A program made the translations under genes and the position numbers. The notes beneath the pieces were generated by a model. The model saw only the letters and a list, made by a program, of their open reading frames with translations. It made no database searches and was not told where the DNA came from. Below, in pieces: positions 29,206 to 36,448 of a stretch of 64,000 nt of DNA; the first letter of the stretch is position 1, and each line of letters starts with the position of its first letter. The DNA is from Gulosibacter sediminis (lineage in GTDB: Bacteria; Actinomycetota; Actinomycetes; Actinomycetales; Microbacteriaceae), in the NCBI RefSeq assembly GCF_023370115.1, contig NZ_CP097160.1, forward strand, positions 682,001-746,000. The letters are read 5' to 3'.

Positions 29206-29787
29206 CTACCCCGCGGCGATCAACCCGCGCGCCGCATCCAGCGCCCGGGCGGCGTCATCGGGGCTGATTGGCACGATCGCCATGGCGGTAATCACGTGGC
29301 TCGTGCAGGCCTCGGCCAGTGCATCCTGCGATGCGGCGGGTGCGTTGGGAAGAGCGGCGCGCACTCCCGCGGTCATTGCTGCGCGCAACTCCGCGGTATA
29401 GGCGCGGATGGTCTGTGCAACGGCTTCGTCGTGGCTGATCGGCGTGCCGGCAGTGTTGACCAGCATGCATCCGTGCGTCGCCGCCAGCGAACCGCCTCGC
29501 AGCAGTGCGGCGCGCAAGCCGACGAGGTAACTGTCGAGGGCGTCTGTTGAAACTTCAGCGCTGGTCAGTGGCTGCAGTCGCGGCCGGATGATCTCGTCGA
29601 GATAGCTCTCGACTGCTGCATCGAACAGACCGCGCTTCGAGCCAAATGCGTAGTAGATGCTCGAGCGGTTAAGTCCGGTTGCCTGCTCAAGCTCAGTGAG
29701 GGAGGCATTCTCGAAACCGTGCTGCCAGAAGACTGCCCGTGCCGCCCGCACCACCTCGGTGGTGTCAAAGGTTTGGGTGCGACCCAT
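29206..29787 (-). CDS. TetR-family transcriptional repressor
   Basis: 193 residues from the ATG at 29787 (MGRTQTFDTTEV). The N-terminal HTH is AARAVFWQHGFENASLTELEQATGLNRSSIYYAFGSKRGLFDAAVESYL (about residues 12-60), typical of the AcrR/TetR group with the YxxFGSK signature. The C-terminal ligand domain has GGSLAATHGCMLVNTA, also frequent in regulators of flavin or quinone oxidoreductases. It is divergent from a DUF1304/oxidoreductase operon, with a long inverted repeat between them. Confidence 0.9.
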   Translation of the reverse strand: MGRTQTFDTTEVVRAARAVFWQHGFENASLTELEQATGLNRSSIYYAFGSKRGLFDAAVESYLDEIIRPRLQPLTSAEVSTDALDSYLVGLRAALLRGGSLAATHGCMLVNTAGTPISHDEAVAQTIRAYTAELRAAMTAGVRAALPNAPAASQDALAEACTSHVITAMAIVPISPDDAARALDAARGLIAAG

Positions 29788-29802
29788 GATTTCCTCCATT
29801 GC

Positions 29803-29844
29803 GTGAACTGACCGGTTCAGTATATTCTAAACCGGTCGGTTCAC
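29803..29844. promoter_or_regulatory. Putative TetR operator
   Basis: An inverted repeat of two 15-nt arms (GTGAACTGACCGGTT and AACCGGTCGGTTCAC, one mismatch) around a 12-nt AT-rich spacer. It lies 16 nt from the tetR start and 41 nt from the DUF1304 start, so one bound repressor could control both directions. Each arm carries its own ACCGGT core. Confidence 0.75.
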
Positions 29845-29885
29845 TATTGAAAGCGTTAGTCGACGCAAGGGGGAGCAACTTCATC

Positions 29886-30275
29886 ATGGTTATTGCAGGT
29901 CTCGTACTCGCCGGTATCGCGGCGGTCGTGCACGTGTTCATCTTCTATCTCGAGTCGATCGCCTGGACGGGAGCGCTTGCCCGCAAGACGTTCGGCACCG
30001 GCACTGAAGAAGAGGCCGCCGTGCAGAAAGAGCTTGCCTTCAACCAAGGCTTCTACAACCTCTTCCTCGCCATCGCCGTGATCCTCGGCATCATCTTCTA
30101 CGCCGCGGGCCAGCCCGCCATCGGCGCGACCCTCGTCTTCACCGGCGCCGGCTCGATGGTCGCGGCCTCGCTCGTGCTGCTCATCACGAGTCCCGACAAG
30201 GCCGCAGCGGCGCTCAAGCAGGGCGTCATCCCGGCGCTCGGCGTGATCGCCCTCGCCATCGGCGTCGCGCTCTAG
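29886..30275 (+). CDS. DUF1304 family small membrane protein
   Basis: 129 residues with four hydrophobic helices: MVIAGLVLAGIAAVVHVFIFYLESIAW, FNQGFYNLFLAIAVILGIIFYA, IGATLVFTGAGSMVAASLVLL and GVIPALGVIALAIGVAL. The HVxIFYLES-x-x-W and FNQGFYNLFLA motifs are the DUF1304 signatures. Function unknown. The ATG is preceded by GGGGGAG; an upstream in-frame ATG at 29799 would place the start within the operator and is rejected. It is followed after 41 nt by the oxidoreductase, so an operon is likely. Confidence 0.85.
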   Translation: MVIAGLVLAGIAAVVHVFIFYLESIAWTGALARKTFGTGTEEEAAVQKELAFNQGFYNLFLAIAVILGIIFYAAGQPAIGATLVFTGAGSMVAASLVLLITSPDKAAAALKQGVIPALGVIALAIGVAL

Positions 30276-30316
30276 CCCGTCCAACCGCGACCGCACCAAC
30301 AGAAAGCAGGACCTCC

Positions 30317-31339
30317 ATGCCCGCAGCCGTCAGCACCCAGGTTCAACTTGTCGCCCGCCCGCAGGGATGGCCGACGCACGAGGATTTCCGCTACGTCGAG
30401 GTCGAGTACACCGACCCCGAGCCCGGCCAGGTTCGGGTGCGCAACGAGTTCATCTCAGTCGACCCGTACATGCGCGGCCGCATGAACGACGTCAAGAGCT
30501 ACACCCCGCCGTACGTGCTCGGCGAGACGATGACCGGCGGCGCGATCGGCCGCGTTGTCGATTCGACTTCGGATGCGCTGCCCGTCGGCACGCTCGTGCA
30601 GCACGACCTCGGCTGGCGCGACATCGCCCAGGCTGACGCCAGCGCATTCCGCGCTGTCCCCGAGCTGCCGGGTGTGCCGCACTCGGTGCGCATGGGCATC
30701 CTCGGCATGACCGGCATGACCGCCTACGTCGGCCTCACCGCGATCGCCGGCCTCAAGGAGGGCGACACCGTCTTTATCTCGGGCGCTGCCGGCGCCGTCG
30801 GCACCGCCGCGGGCCAGATCGCGCGCCTCCTCGGCGCGAAGCGCGTCATCGGCTCGGCAGGTTCGGCTGAGAAGGTCGCGCTGCTCACCGAGAAGTACGG
30901 CTATGACGCCGCCATCAACTACAAGGATGCGCCGGTCCGCGAGCAGCTGCCCGAGATCGCCCCCGAGGGTATCGACGTCTTCTTCGACAACGTCGGCGGC
31001 GACCACCTCGAGGCCGCGCTCGACGTCATGAACGACGGCGGCCGCATCGCGCTCTGCGGCGCGATCGCCGGCTACAACACCGATGAGAAGCCCGCGGGTC
31101 CCGACAACATGGCAAACATCATCACGCGCGCCCTCTCGCTCAAGGGCTTCACGCTCGGCAGCTACATTCACCTCGCACCCGAGTTTCAGCAGCACATGTC
31201 GAGCTGGTTCGGCGAGGGCAAGATTGCCTACGACGAGACGATCGTCGACGGAATCGACCACTCGGTCGACGCGTTCCTCGAGATGATGCGCGGCGCGAAC
31301 ACCGGCAAGATGCTCGTGCGCATCGACCCGGAGGCCTAA
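30317..31339 (+). CDS. NADP-dependent medium-chain oxidoreductase (CurA/leukotriene B4 dehydrogenase type)
   Basis: 340 residues of the zinc-independent MDR group. DPYMRGRMND and GETMTGGAIGRVV are typical of this subgroup. The NADPH Rossmann motif is SGAAGAVGTAAGQIARLLGAKRVIGSAGS (about residues 155-183), and FDNVGGDHLEAALDVMNDGGRIALCGAIAGYN is the conserved coenzyme region. Such enzymes reduce alpha,beta-unsaturated aldehydes, ketones or quinones. TetR control beside DUF1304 fits detoxification of reactive electrophiles, but the inducer is unknown. Confidence 0.87.
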   Translation: MPAAVSTQVQLVARPQGWPTHEDFRYVEVEYTDPEPGQVRVRNEFISVDPYMRGRMNDVKSYTPPYVLGETMTGGAIGRVVDSTSDALPVGTLVQHDLGWRDIAQADASAFRAVPELPGVPHSVRMGILGMTGMTAYVGLTAIAGLKEGDTVFISGAAGAVGTAAGQIARLLGAKRVIGSAGSAEKVALLTEKYGYDAAINYKDAPVREQLPEIAPEGIDVFFDNVGGDHLEAALDVMNDGGRIALCGAIAGYNTDEKPAGPDNMANIITRALSLKGFTLGSYIHLAPEFQQHMSSWFGEGKIAYDETIVDGIDHSVDAFLEMMRGANTGKMLVRIDPEA

Positions 31340-31345
31340 TCGCCC

Positions 31346-32215
31346 CTAGTCGAGCACCTCCTGCAACTGCTCGGCGGAGAACACCGAGTCGTCGCCGAAC
31401 CAATCGCTGACGGCCGCATCCCAGGTGCCATCCTCGTGGGTGCTCGCGAGCCAGGTGTTCACGGTCGCCGCGAATTCGGCATCGTTGAGCGGCAGCATGT
31501 AGGCGAGGGTCGCGTCGGTGAACGGGTCGTCGGCGTTGACCTCGCAGAGCTCCGGATGCTCGTGGGCGGCCCAGACGACCTCGGGCGCATCGGTGATCAT
31601 GACATCGGCGTCGCCCGCCACGATCTGGTCGAAAATCGTGTTGTTGTCGTCGTAGCGCACGATGTCGGCTTCGGGCGCGTTCTCGTCAGCGAACGCCTCG
31701 TTGGTGCCGCCGACGGGAGTGATGAGCGTGGTGTCGGGCTGGTTCACTTCCTCCAGCTCGTCGAACTCATCCTCGCGTCCGCACGTCGTGATCGCGGCCT
31801 TGCCGCCGACGATGACGGGGTCGCTGAAAGCCACCTGTTCGGCACGCTCGTCGGTGACGGAAATGCCGCCGACCGCGATGTCGCACGAGCTCAGGAAGGT
31901 CGACATGAGGTCAGACCACGAGGTCTTGACCCACTCGAGTTCGACGCCGAGGTTTTCGGCGAGGTCCTCCATGAGGGCGACGTCGATGCCGGTGCGCTCG
32001 CCGGTGTCGGGGTCGTCATAGCTGAACGGTCGATAGTCGCCGGTGTAGCAGGCCTGCAGCACGCCGTCTTCGAGCGCAGCGGACTCGGCCGTGGCAGTGG
32101 CCCCCGCATCCTGGGTCGCCGCGTCCGTCGAGGCGGTGTCGCCGCCAGACTGGCAGCCGGTGAGCGCAAGCGCCGCGATCGCGATCGGCACGAGGTATCG
32201 ACGTGGCTTCTTCAT
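31346..32215 (-). CDS. Amino-acid-type ABC transporter substrate-binding lipoprotein
   Basis: About 289 residues. The signal peptide (MKKPRRYLVPIAIAALALTGC) ends in lipobox LTGC with the lipid Cys near residue 21. A Ser/Thr/Ala-rich linker is followed by an SBP_bac_3 domain: LQACYTGDYRPFSYDDPDTGERTGIDVALMEDLAENLGVELEWVKTSW, SSCDIAVGGISVTDERAEQVAFSDP. These are classical polar amino acid-binding blocks. No permease or ATPase gene is adjacent, so it either serves a transporter elsewhere or acts as a receptor. The ATG at 32215 gives the basic n-region. Confidence 0.88.
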   Translation of the reverse strand: MKKPRRYLVPIAIAALALTGCQSGGDTASTDAATQDAGATATAESAALEDGVLQACYTGDYRPFSYDDPDTGERTGIDVALMEDLAENLGVELEWVKTSWSDLMSTFLSSCDIAVGGISVTDERAEQVAFSDPVIVGGKAAITTCGREDEFDELEEVNQPDTTLITPVGGTNEAFADENAPEADIVRYDDNNTIFDQIVAGDADVMITDAPEVVWAAHEHPELCEVNADDPFTDATLAYMLPLNDAEFAATVNTWLASTHEDGTWDAAVSDWFGDDSVFSAEQLQEVLD

Positions 32216-32339
32216 GCGTGTCTCCTTCGTCACGTAGTGCGGCCGACCCTAGCAAACGACACTTGTCGGCCCGGATGCCCAGCCTCCGCCGAGCGCGAAC
32301 GGCCACCTCGCGTTCGGGCACGGCTGCAAAGCTGAAGGT

Positions 32340-33347
32340 ATGAACCTGCTTCTGCTCGGCGGCACCGCCTGGCTCGGCCACGCGGTCGCCAAAGCCGCCA
32401 TCGGCGAAGGCCACGACGTCACCTGCCTCGCCCGAGGCAGTGCCCCAGCGCCGGAAGGTGCACGCTTCGTGCGGGCCGACCGCGATGCCGACGATGCCCT
32501 GCACGAAGTGAGCGAAGAGCGCTGGGATGCCGTGGTCGACCTCGCGAGCGAGCCCGGTCGGGTGCGCCGCGCGGTGCGCGCCCTCGAGCCCGTGGCTGCC
32601 AAATACGTCTTCGTGTCGAGTTGCAGCGCCTACGCGAGTCACGCGACGATCGGAGCGGACGAGTCGACCGAGCTGCTGCCTGCGCTGGAGGCCGACGCGA
32701 TGGCGAGCATGGAACAGTACGGCGAGGCGAAGGCCGCGTGCGAGCAGGCCGTCCGCCACGCCTTCGGCGAGCGGCGCGCCGCAATCGTGCGGCCCGGGCT
32801 CATTGGTGGCCCCGGCGACCCGACTGGCCGCACGAGTTACTGGGTGCGCCGCTTCGCCGCACCCTCGAACGAAGAGGCGCAGGTGCTCGCGCCCGATACC
32901 CCCGAGCTTCCGACCGCGATCATCGACGTGCGCGACCTCGCCGACTTCATCGTCGCGCTCGCGGCCGGCAGCGCAACTGGCGCGTTCAATGCGCTCGGCG
33001 ACGCGCATCCGCTGCCCGCCCACCTCGACTCCGCCCGCGCCGCCGCCGGCAGCCCGGCCGAGATCGTGGCCGCGCCCGAAGCATGGCTCCAAGACCGCGA
33101 GGTCGCGCAGTGGATGGGCCCGCGCTCGCTGCCGCTCTGGATCGCCGCGCGCGACTGGTACGGCATGAACGCGCGCTCGACCGAGCGGGCCCGCGCGGCC
33201 GGGCTCACGCTGCGGCCGCTCGGCGAGACGCTCACCGACTCGCTGCGCCACGAACTCGAGCACGGCATCCCGAACCCCCACGGCGCGGGCCTGACCGACG
33301 CTGAGGAGCGCGAGCTGCTCGCCGACTTTGCGAACGCCAAGTGGTGA
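32340..33347 (+). CDS. NAD-dependent epimerase/reductase family protein
   Basis: 335 residues of the atypical extended SDR type. The nucleotide-binding N-terminus is MNLLLLGGTAWLGHAVAKAAIGEGHDVTCLARG (GGTxxLG), followed by VDLASEPGRVRRAVRALEP and FVSSCSAYASH. The catalytic Tyr/Lys is likely in EQYGEAKAACEQ (YxxxK is replaced by Y-G-E-A-K, a match). The C-terminus IPNPHGAGLTDAEERELLA is usual in actinobacterial relatives. Substrate unknown. It may form an operon with the small overlapping frame downstream. Confidence 0.83.
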   Translation: MNLLLLGGTAWLGHAVAKAAIGEGHDVTCLARGSAPAPEGARFVRADRDADDALHEVSEERWDAVVDLASEPGRVRRAVRALEPVAAKYVFVSSCSAYASHATIGADESTELLPALEADAMASMEQYGEAKAACEQAVRHAFGERRAAIVRPGLIGGPGDPTGRTSYWVRRFAAPSNEEAQVLAPDTPELPTAIIDVRDLADFIVALAAGSATGAFNALGDAHPLPAHLDSARAAAGSPAEIVAAPEAWLQDREVAQWMGPRSLPLWIAARDWYGMNARSTERARAAGLTLRPLGETLTDSLRHELEHGIPNPHGAGLTDAEERELLADFANAKW

Positions 33348-33541
33348 CGCGCATCGCCATCAACGGCCACGACCTCTCCGAGGAGGTCGAGGGCGACGGC
33401 TCGCTCGAATTGATGAGGCTGCAGCAGACCACGCTCGCCGCCACCCACCGCGTGCACGCCTACGAGCGGGACGCCGTGGACCACTTCGGTGCCGCCGTAT
33501 CGCAGGACGGGATTGTTGGCATGCAGCGAGTGGTGGTCTGA
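33344..33541 (+). CDS. Possible small protein coupled to the epimerase gene
   Basis: A 65-residue frame beginning at a GTG that overlaps the epimerase stop as GTGA. The sequence (VTRIAINGHDLSEEVEGDGSLELM...) is not recognised. Codon composition is compatible with coding, but no homology or motif supports it. It could be a translationally coupled small protein or a chance extension. Confidence 0.35.
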   Translation: MTRIAINGHDLSEEVEGDGSLELMRLQQTTLAATHRVHAYERDAVDHFGAAVSQDGIVGMQRVVV

Positions 33542-33642
33542 CCTGACTCGATGTCGTGGGGGTGGCGGCAGGGATTCTAGGTAAGCGTTGCCTGGGTGAA
33601 AGTTTTCGCGTCAGATGTCGCGCATCGTGCAAAACTAGGCGC

Positions 33643-34455
33643 ATGCGAGAGGCACAGGCAGCGATCATCGAAGCACTCGACGTGAAAGCCGAGATTGACC
33701 CCGGCGCGGAAATTGAAGCCCGCGTCGCATTCCTCCACGACTACGCGGTCGCCACCGGCAGCCACGGCTTCGTGCTCGGCATCTCGGGCGGGCAGGACTC
33801 GAGCCTCGCGGGCCGCCTCGCGCAGCTCGCGGTCGAGCGGCTGCGAGCCGAGGGGCACGACGCCAAGTTCACCGCAGTGCGCCTGCCGTATGGCGTGCAG
33901 GCCGACGAGGCGGATGCGCAGCTCGCCCTCGAGTTCATCCAGGCTGACGACGCGGTCACGTTCAACATCAAGCCCGCCGTCGATGGCCTCGATCACGGCG
34001 CCGATGGTCTCACCTTCGCCGACTTCACTCGTGGCAACTCGAAGGCGCGCACCCGCATGGTCGCGCAGTACGCGATTGCCGCCGAGCGCCGCGCGCTCGT
34101 CATCGGTACCGACCACGCCGCCGAAGCGGTCACCGGCTTCTTCACGAAGTTCGGCGACGGGGCCTGCGACCTCACGCCGCTCACCGGCCTCACGAAGGGG
34201 CAGGGGCGGCAGCTGCTCGAGCACCTCGGCGCGCCCGAGCGGCTCTACCTCAAGCAGCCCACCGCTGACCTGCTCGACGGCACGCCCGGCCGCGCCGACG
34301 AAGACGAACTTGGGCTCAGCTACGCCGACATCGACACCTACCTCACCGGCGGCGAGGTGGCCGACGAGGTCGCCGAGAAGCTCGAGGGCTACTTCTCGCG
34401 CACGCGCCACAAGCGCACCGTGCCGGTGACGCCCTTCGACACTTGGTGGCGCTAG
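33643..34455 (+). CDS. nadE: NH3-dependent NAD+ synthetase
   Basis: 270 residues, the ammonia-dependent short form without a glutaminase domain. It converts deamido-NAD+ to NAD+ with ATP. The PP-loop is [18 protein letters not shown] (SGGxDSS, about residues 46-52). [63 protein letters not shown] and KQPTADL are all conserved. The ATG at 33643 is chosen by homology. AAAACT lies 6 nt upstream, so the transcript may be leaderless. Confidence 0.95.
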   Translation: MREAQAAIIEALDVKAEIDPGAEIEARVAFLHDYAVATGSHGFVLGISGGQDSSLAGRLAQLAVERLRAEGHDAKFTAVRLPYGVQADEADAQLALEFIQADDAVTFNIKPAVDGLDHGADGLTFADFTRGNSKARTRMVAQYAIAAERRALVIGTDHAAEAVTGFFTKFGDGACDLTPLTGLTKGQGRQLLEHLGAPERLYLKQPTADLLDGTPGRADEDELGLSYADIDTYLTGGEVADEVAEKLEGYFSRTRHKRTVPVTPFDTWWR

Positions 34456-34462
34456 CCGCGAG

Positions 34463-34705
34463 CTACATGCGCCGTAGCGCGTCGAACGCCTCGTCGAGGT
34501 CGTCAAACGTGCCGAGGTCGAAGAAGCCGCGCCGGTCGGCGGTCATGCGCATGACCGCGACCTCGGCGCCGCGCCGCTCGAGGTAGCCGACGATGGCGCC
34601 GGCTGGCTGCGATACGCGCCAGCGCGTCTCGGTGAGTTGGTGGATGCGCAGGCCCGCGCGTTCGCGGATGAGGTCGGTGGTTCGGGGCAGAAGCGTGACG
34701 GTCAT
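34463..34705 (-). CDS. Small protein of unknown function
   Basis: 80 residues (MTVTLLPRTTDLIRERAGLR...). A clear AAGGGA ribosome binding site precedes the ATG, and G/C third positions are consistent with coding. The sequence has an EtfA-free alpha/beta pattern ending in FDDLDEAFDALRRM. I do not recognise a family. It is convergent with nadE, with only 7 nt between their ends. Confidence 0.6.
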   Translation of the reverse strand: MTVTLLPRTTDLIRERAGLRIHQLTETRWRVSQPAGAIVGYLERRGAEVAVMRMTADRRGFFDLGTFDDLDEAFDALRRM

Positions 34706-34823
34706 TTCGATTCCCTTCGCAATGGCGCCTGCGGCGCCGCGTGCTGCGTACTCGCACGCTAAGCCGAGCCTCCGACACGTTCGCGAGGTCGCTCGCACTT
34801 GGCGGCCGCGCAGCAAGGGCGCC

Positions 34824-34829
34824 TAGCAT
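34824..34829 (+). promoter_or_regulatory. -10 box of a probable leaderless promoter for msrA
   Basis: TAGCAT, 6 nt before the msrA ATG, with no ribosome binding site between them. Confidence 0.5.
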
Positions 34830-34835
34830 TGAGGC

Positions 34836-35360
34836 ATGACTACGACGTACGTTCTTGCCGGTGGCTGCTTCTGGTGCCTCGATGCGGTGTACCGCAATGT
34901 GAAGGGCGTTGAGGACGTCATTTCGGGCTACACCGGTGGCACCGTCGAGCACCCGAACTACGAGCTCGTCTGCACCGGCAGCACCGGCCACGCCGAGGCT
35001 GTCAAGGTCGTGTTCGACGAGTCGGTGATTCCGGGCGACGTCATTCTCGACATGTTCTTCACGCTGCACGACCCCCGCCAGCTCAACCGGCAGGGCAACG
35101 ACATCGGCACGCAGTACCGCTCGGCGATGTTTCCGAGCGACGAAGACCAGTGGGAGCTGTTCGAGGCGGCCGTCGAGCGCGCGAACGAGATGTGGGGCGG
35201 CGGCGTCGTTACCTCGCTCGAAGACGCCGACGTGTTCTACGACGCCGAGGACTACCACCAGGACTTCTTCGCGAAGAACCCCGGTCAGGGCTACTGTCTC
35301 GCGGTCGCCGTGCCCAAGGTGAACAAGGTGCGCGCCGGCTTTACGGAGTGGATGAAGTAA
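34836..35360 (+). CDS. msrA: Peptide methionine (S)-S-oxide reductase
   Basis: 174 residues. The catalytic motif GGCFWC is at about residues 9-14, followed by GVEDVISGYTGG, HAEAVKVVFDE and the GNDIGTQYRS segment, all diagnostic of MsrA. It repairs oxidised methionine in proteins. The last 20 nt overlap the convergent LysR gene. Confidence 0.96.
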   Translation: MTTTYVLAGGCFWCLDAVYRNVKGVEDVISGYTGGTVEHPNYELVCTGSTGHAEAVKVVFDESVIPGDVILDMFFTLHDPRQLNRQGNDIGTQYRSAMFPSDEDQWELFEAAVERANEMWGGGVVTSLEDADVFYDAEDYHQDFFAKNPGQGYCLAVAVPKVNKVRAGFTEWMK

Positions 35361-36273
35361 GCCGCGCCGCCTCGGCCTCGCGCACGACAACGTCGAGCGC
35401 GTCGCGCACGGCCGAGATCGCGGGGTGGCCCTGGCTCGCCTCCCGCGCCGCCGTGAACAGGGTGCGCCTAGGCGCACCCTCGAGTTCGAGCAGCCGCACC
35501 CGCGGCGTCGAGGTGTGCACGAGCGACGGCAGCAGCGCGACCGCGTTGCCCGTTTCGATGAGCCGCACGTGCGCTTGGAGGTCAGCGGTCTCGAACCGCA
35601 CATCCGGTTCGAACCCCGCCAGCCGGCAGGCCTGCTCGGCCCAGTGCCGGGTCGCGGCGCCCTGCGGCTCCATCACCCAGGGCAGCCCAGCCGCATCGGT
35701 GATCGACTCGACCCGGTCGAACTCGGCGACGCCGCTGCCGAGCGGCGGCACCGCAAGCTGGATGCGGTCGGTCGTCAGCGGCACGCGGTCGAGCCCTGGG
35801 ATGTGCCGGGTCGCGTGGTGCGGGTACTGCTCGGCGACGACGAGGTCGAAGCTGCGGGCCCAGGTCTCGCTCAGCGCGGCGCCGGGCTCATACTGCACGA
35901 GTTCGACGCGCAGGTGCGGCGCCGTCTCACGCAGGTGGCGCAGCGCCGCGGGGAACAGCGCGAGCACCGCGGTCTGAAACGACGCGACGCGAATCGTGCC
36001 CGTGATCTCGTCGCCGGCGGAGTGGAGCATCGCTTCGGCGCGCTCGAGGCCGTTGAGCAGGCCCTCGACCTCGCGCACGAGCGACTCGCCCGCGGCGGTG
36101 AACTCGAGTCGCCGGCCCGCCTTGCGCAGCAGCGGCACGCCCGCCTCGCGCTCGAGCAGCGCGAGCTGCTGCGACACCGCCGACGGCGTGTACCGGAGCG
36201 CCTCGGCGACGGCCGCGACGGTGCCGCGGGTGCTGAGCTCCCACAGCAGGCGCAGACGCTTCATCTCGAGCAA
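35341..36273 (-). CDS. LysR-family transcriptional regulator, probable regulator of putA
   Basis: About 310 residues. The N-terminal HTH is RLRLLWELSTRGTVAAVAEALRYTPSAVSQQLALLEREAGVPLLRKAGRRLEFTAAG; the C-terminal effector domain contains IRVASFQTAVLALFPAAL. The TTG at 36273 (encoding LLEMKRLRLL) is preferred because GGGAG lies 6 nt upstream; ATG at 36264 is the alternative. It is divergent from putA (175-nt gap), and proline-responsive regulation of putA is the natural inference. The gene end overlaps msrA. Confidence 0.85.
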   Translation of the reverse strand: MLEMKRLRLLWELSTRGTVAAVAEALRYTPSAVSQQLALLEREAGVPLLRKAGRRLEFTAAGESLVREVEGLLNGLERAEAMLHSAGDEITGTIRVASFQTAVLALFPAALRHLRETAPHLRVELVQYEPGAALSETWARSFDLVVAEQYPHHATRHIPGLDRVPLTTDRIQLAVPPLGSGVAEFDRVESITDAAGLPWVMEPQGAATRHWAEQACRLAGFEPDVRFETADLQAHVRLIETGNAVALLPSLVHTSTPRVRLLELEGAPRRTLFTAAREASQGHPAISAVRDALDVVVREAEAARLTSSTP

Positions 36274-36448
36274 GGTCGACTCCCGTCGAATACAGTAGAA
36301 AAACTGCACCGTAATCGGTACAAGTCGTTACTTTACGTCAAGGTTTCTCGGCGGCACACTTGAGTCAATCCCGGCGACCGCGGGCCAAAGATGGCTTGAC
36401 TCGGCGCCCCATTCATCGAGCCGTGCTCGATCTGTCGAAAGGCCGATT

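Noticed and set aside
28906-29550. A 214-codon plus-strand frame before and opposite tetR
   Set aside because: Its second half is antisense to the well-supported tetR gene and its first half has atypical codons and no ribosome binding site.
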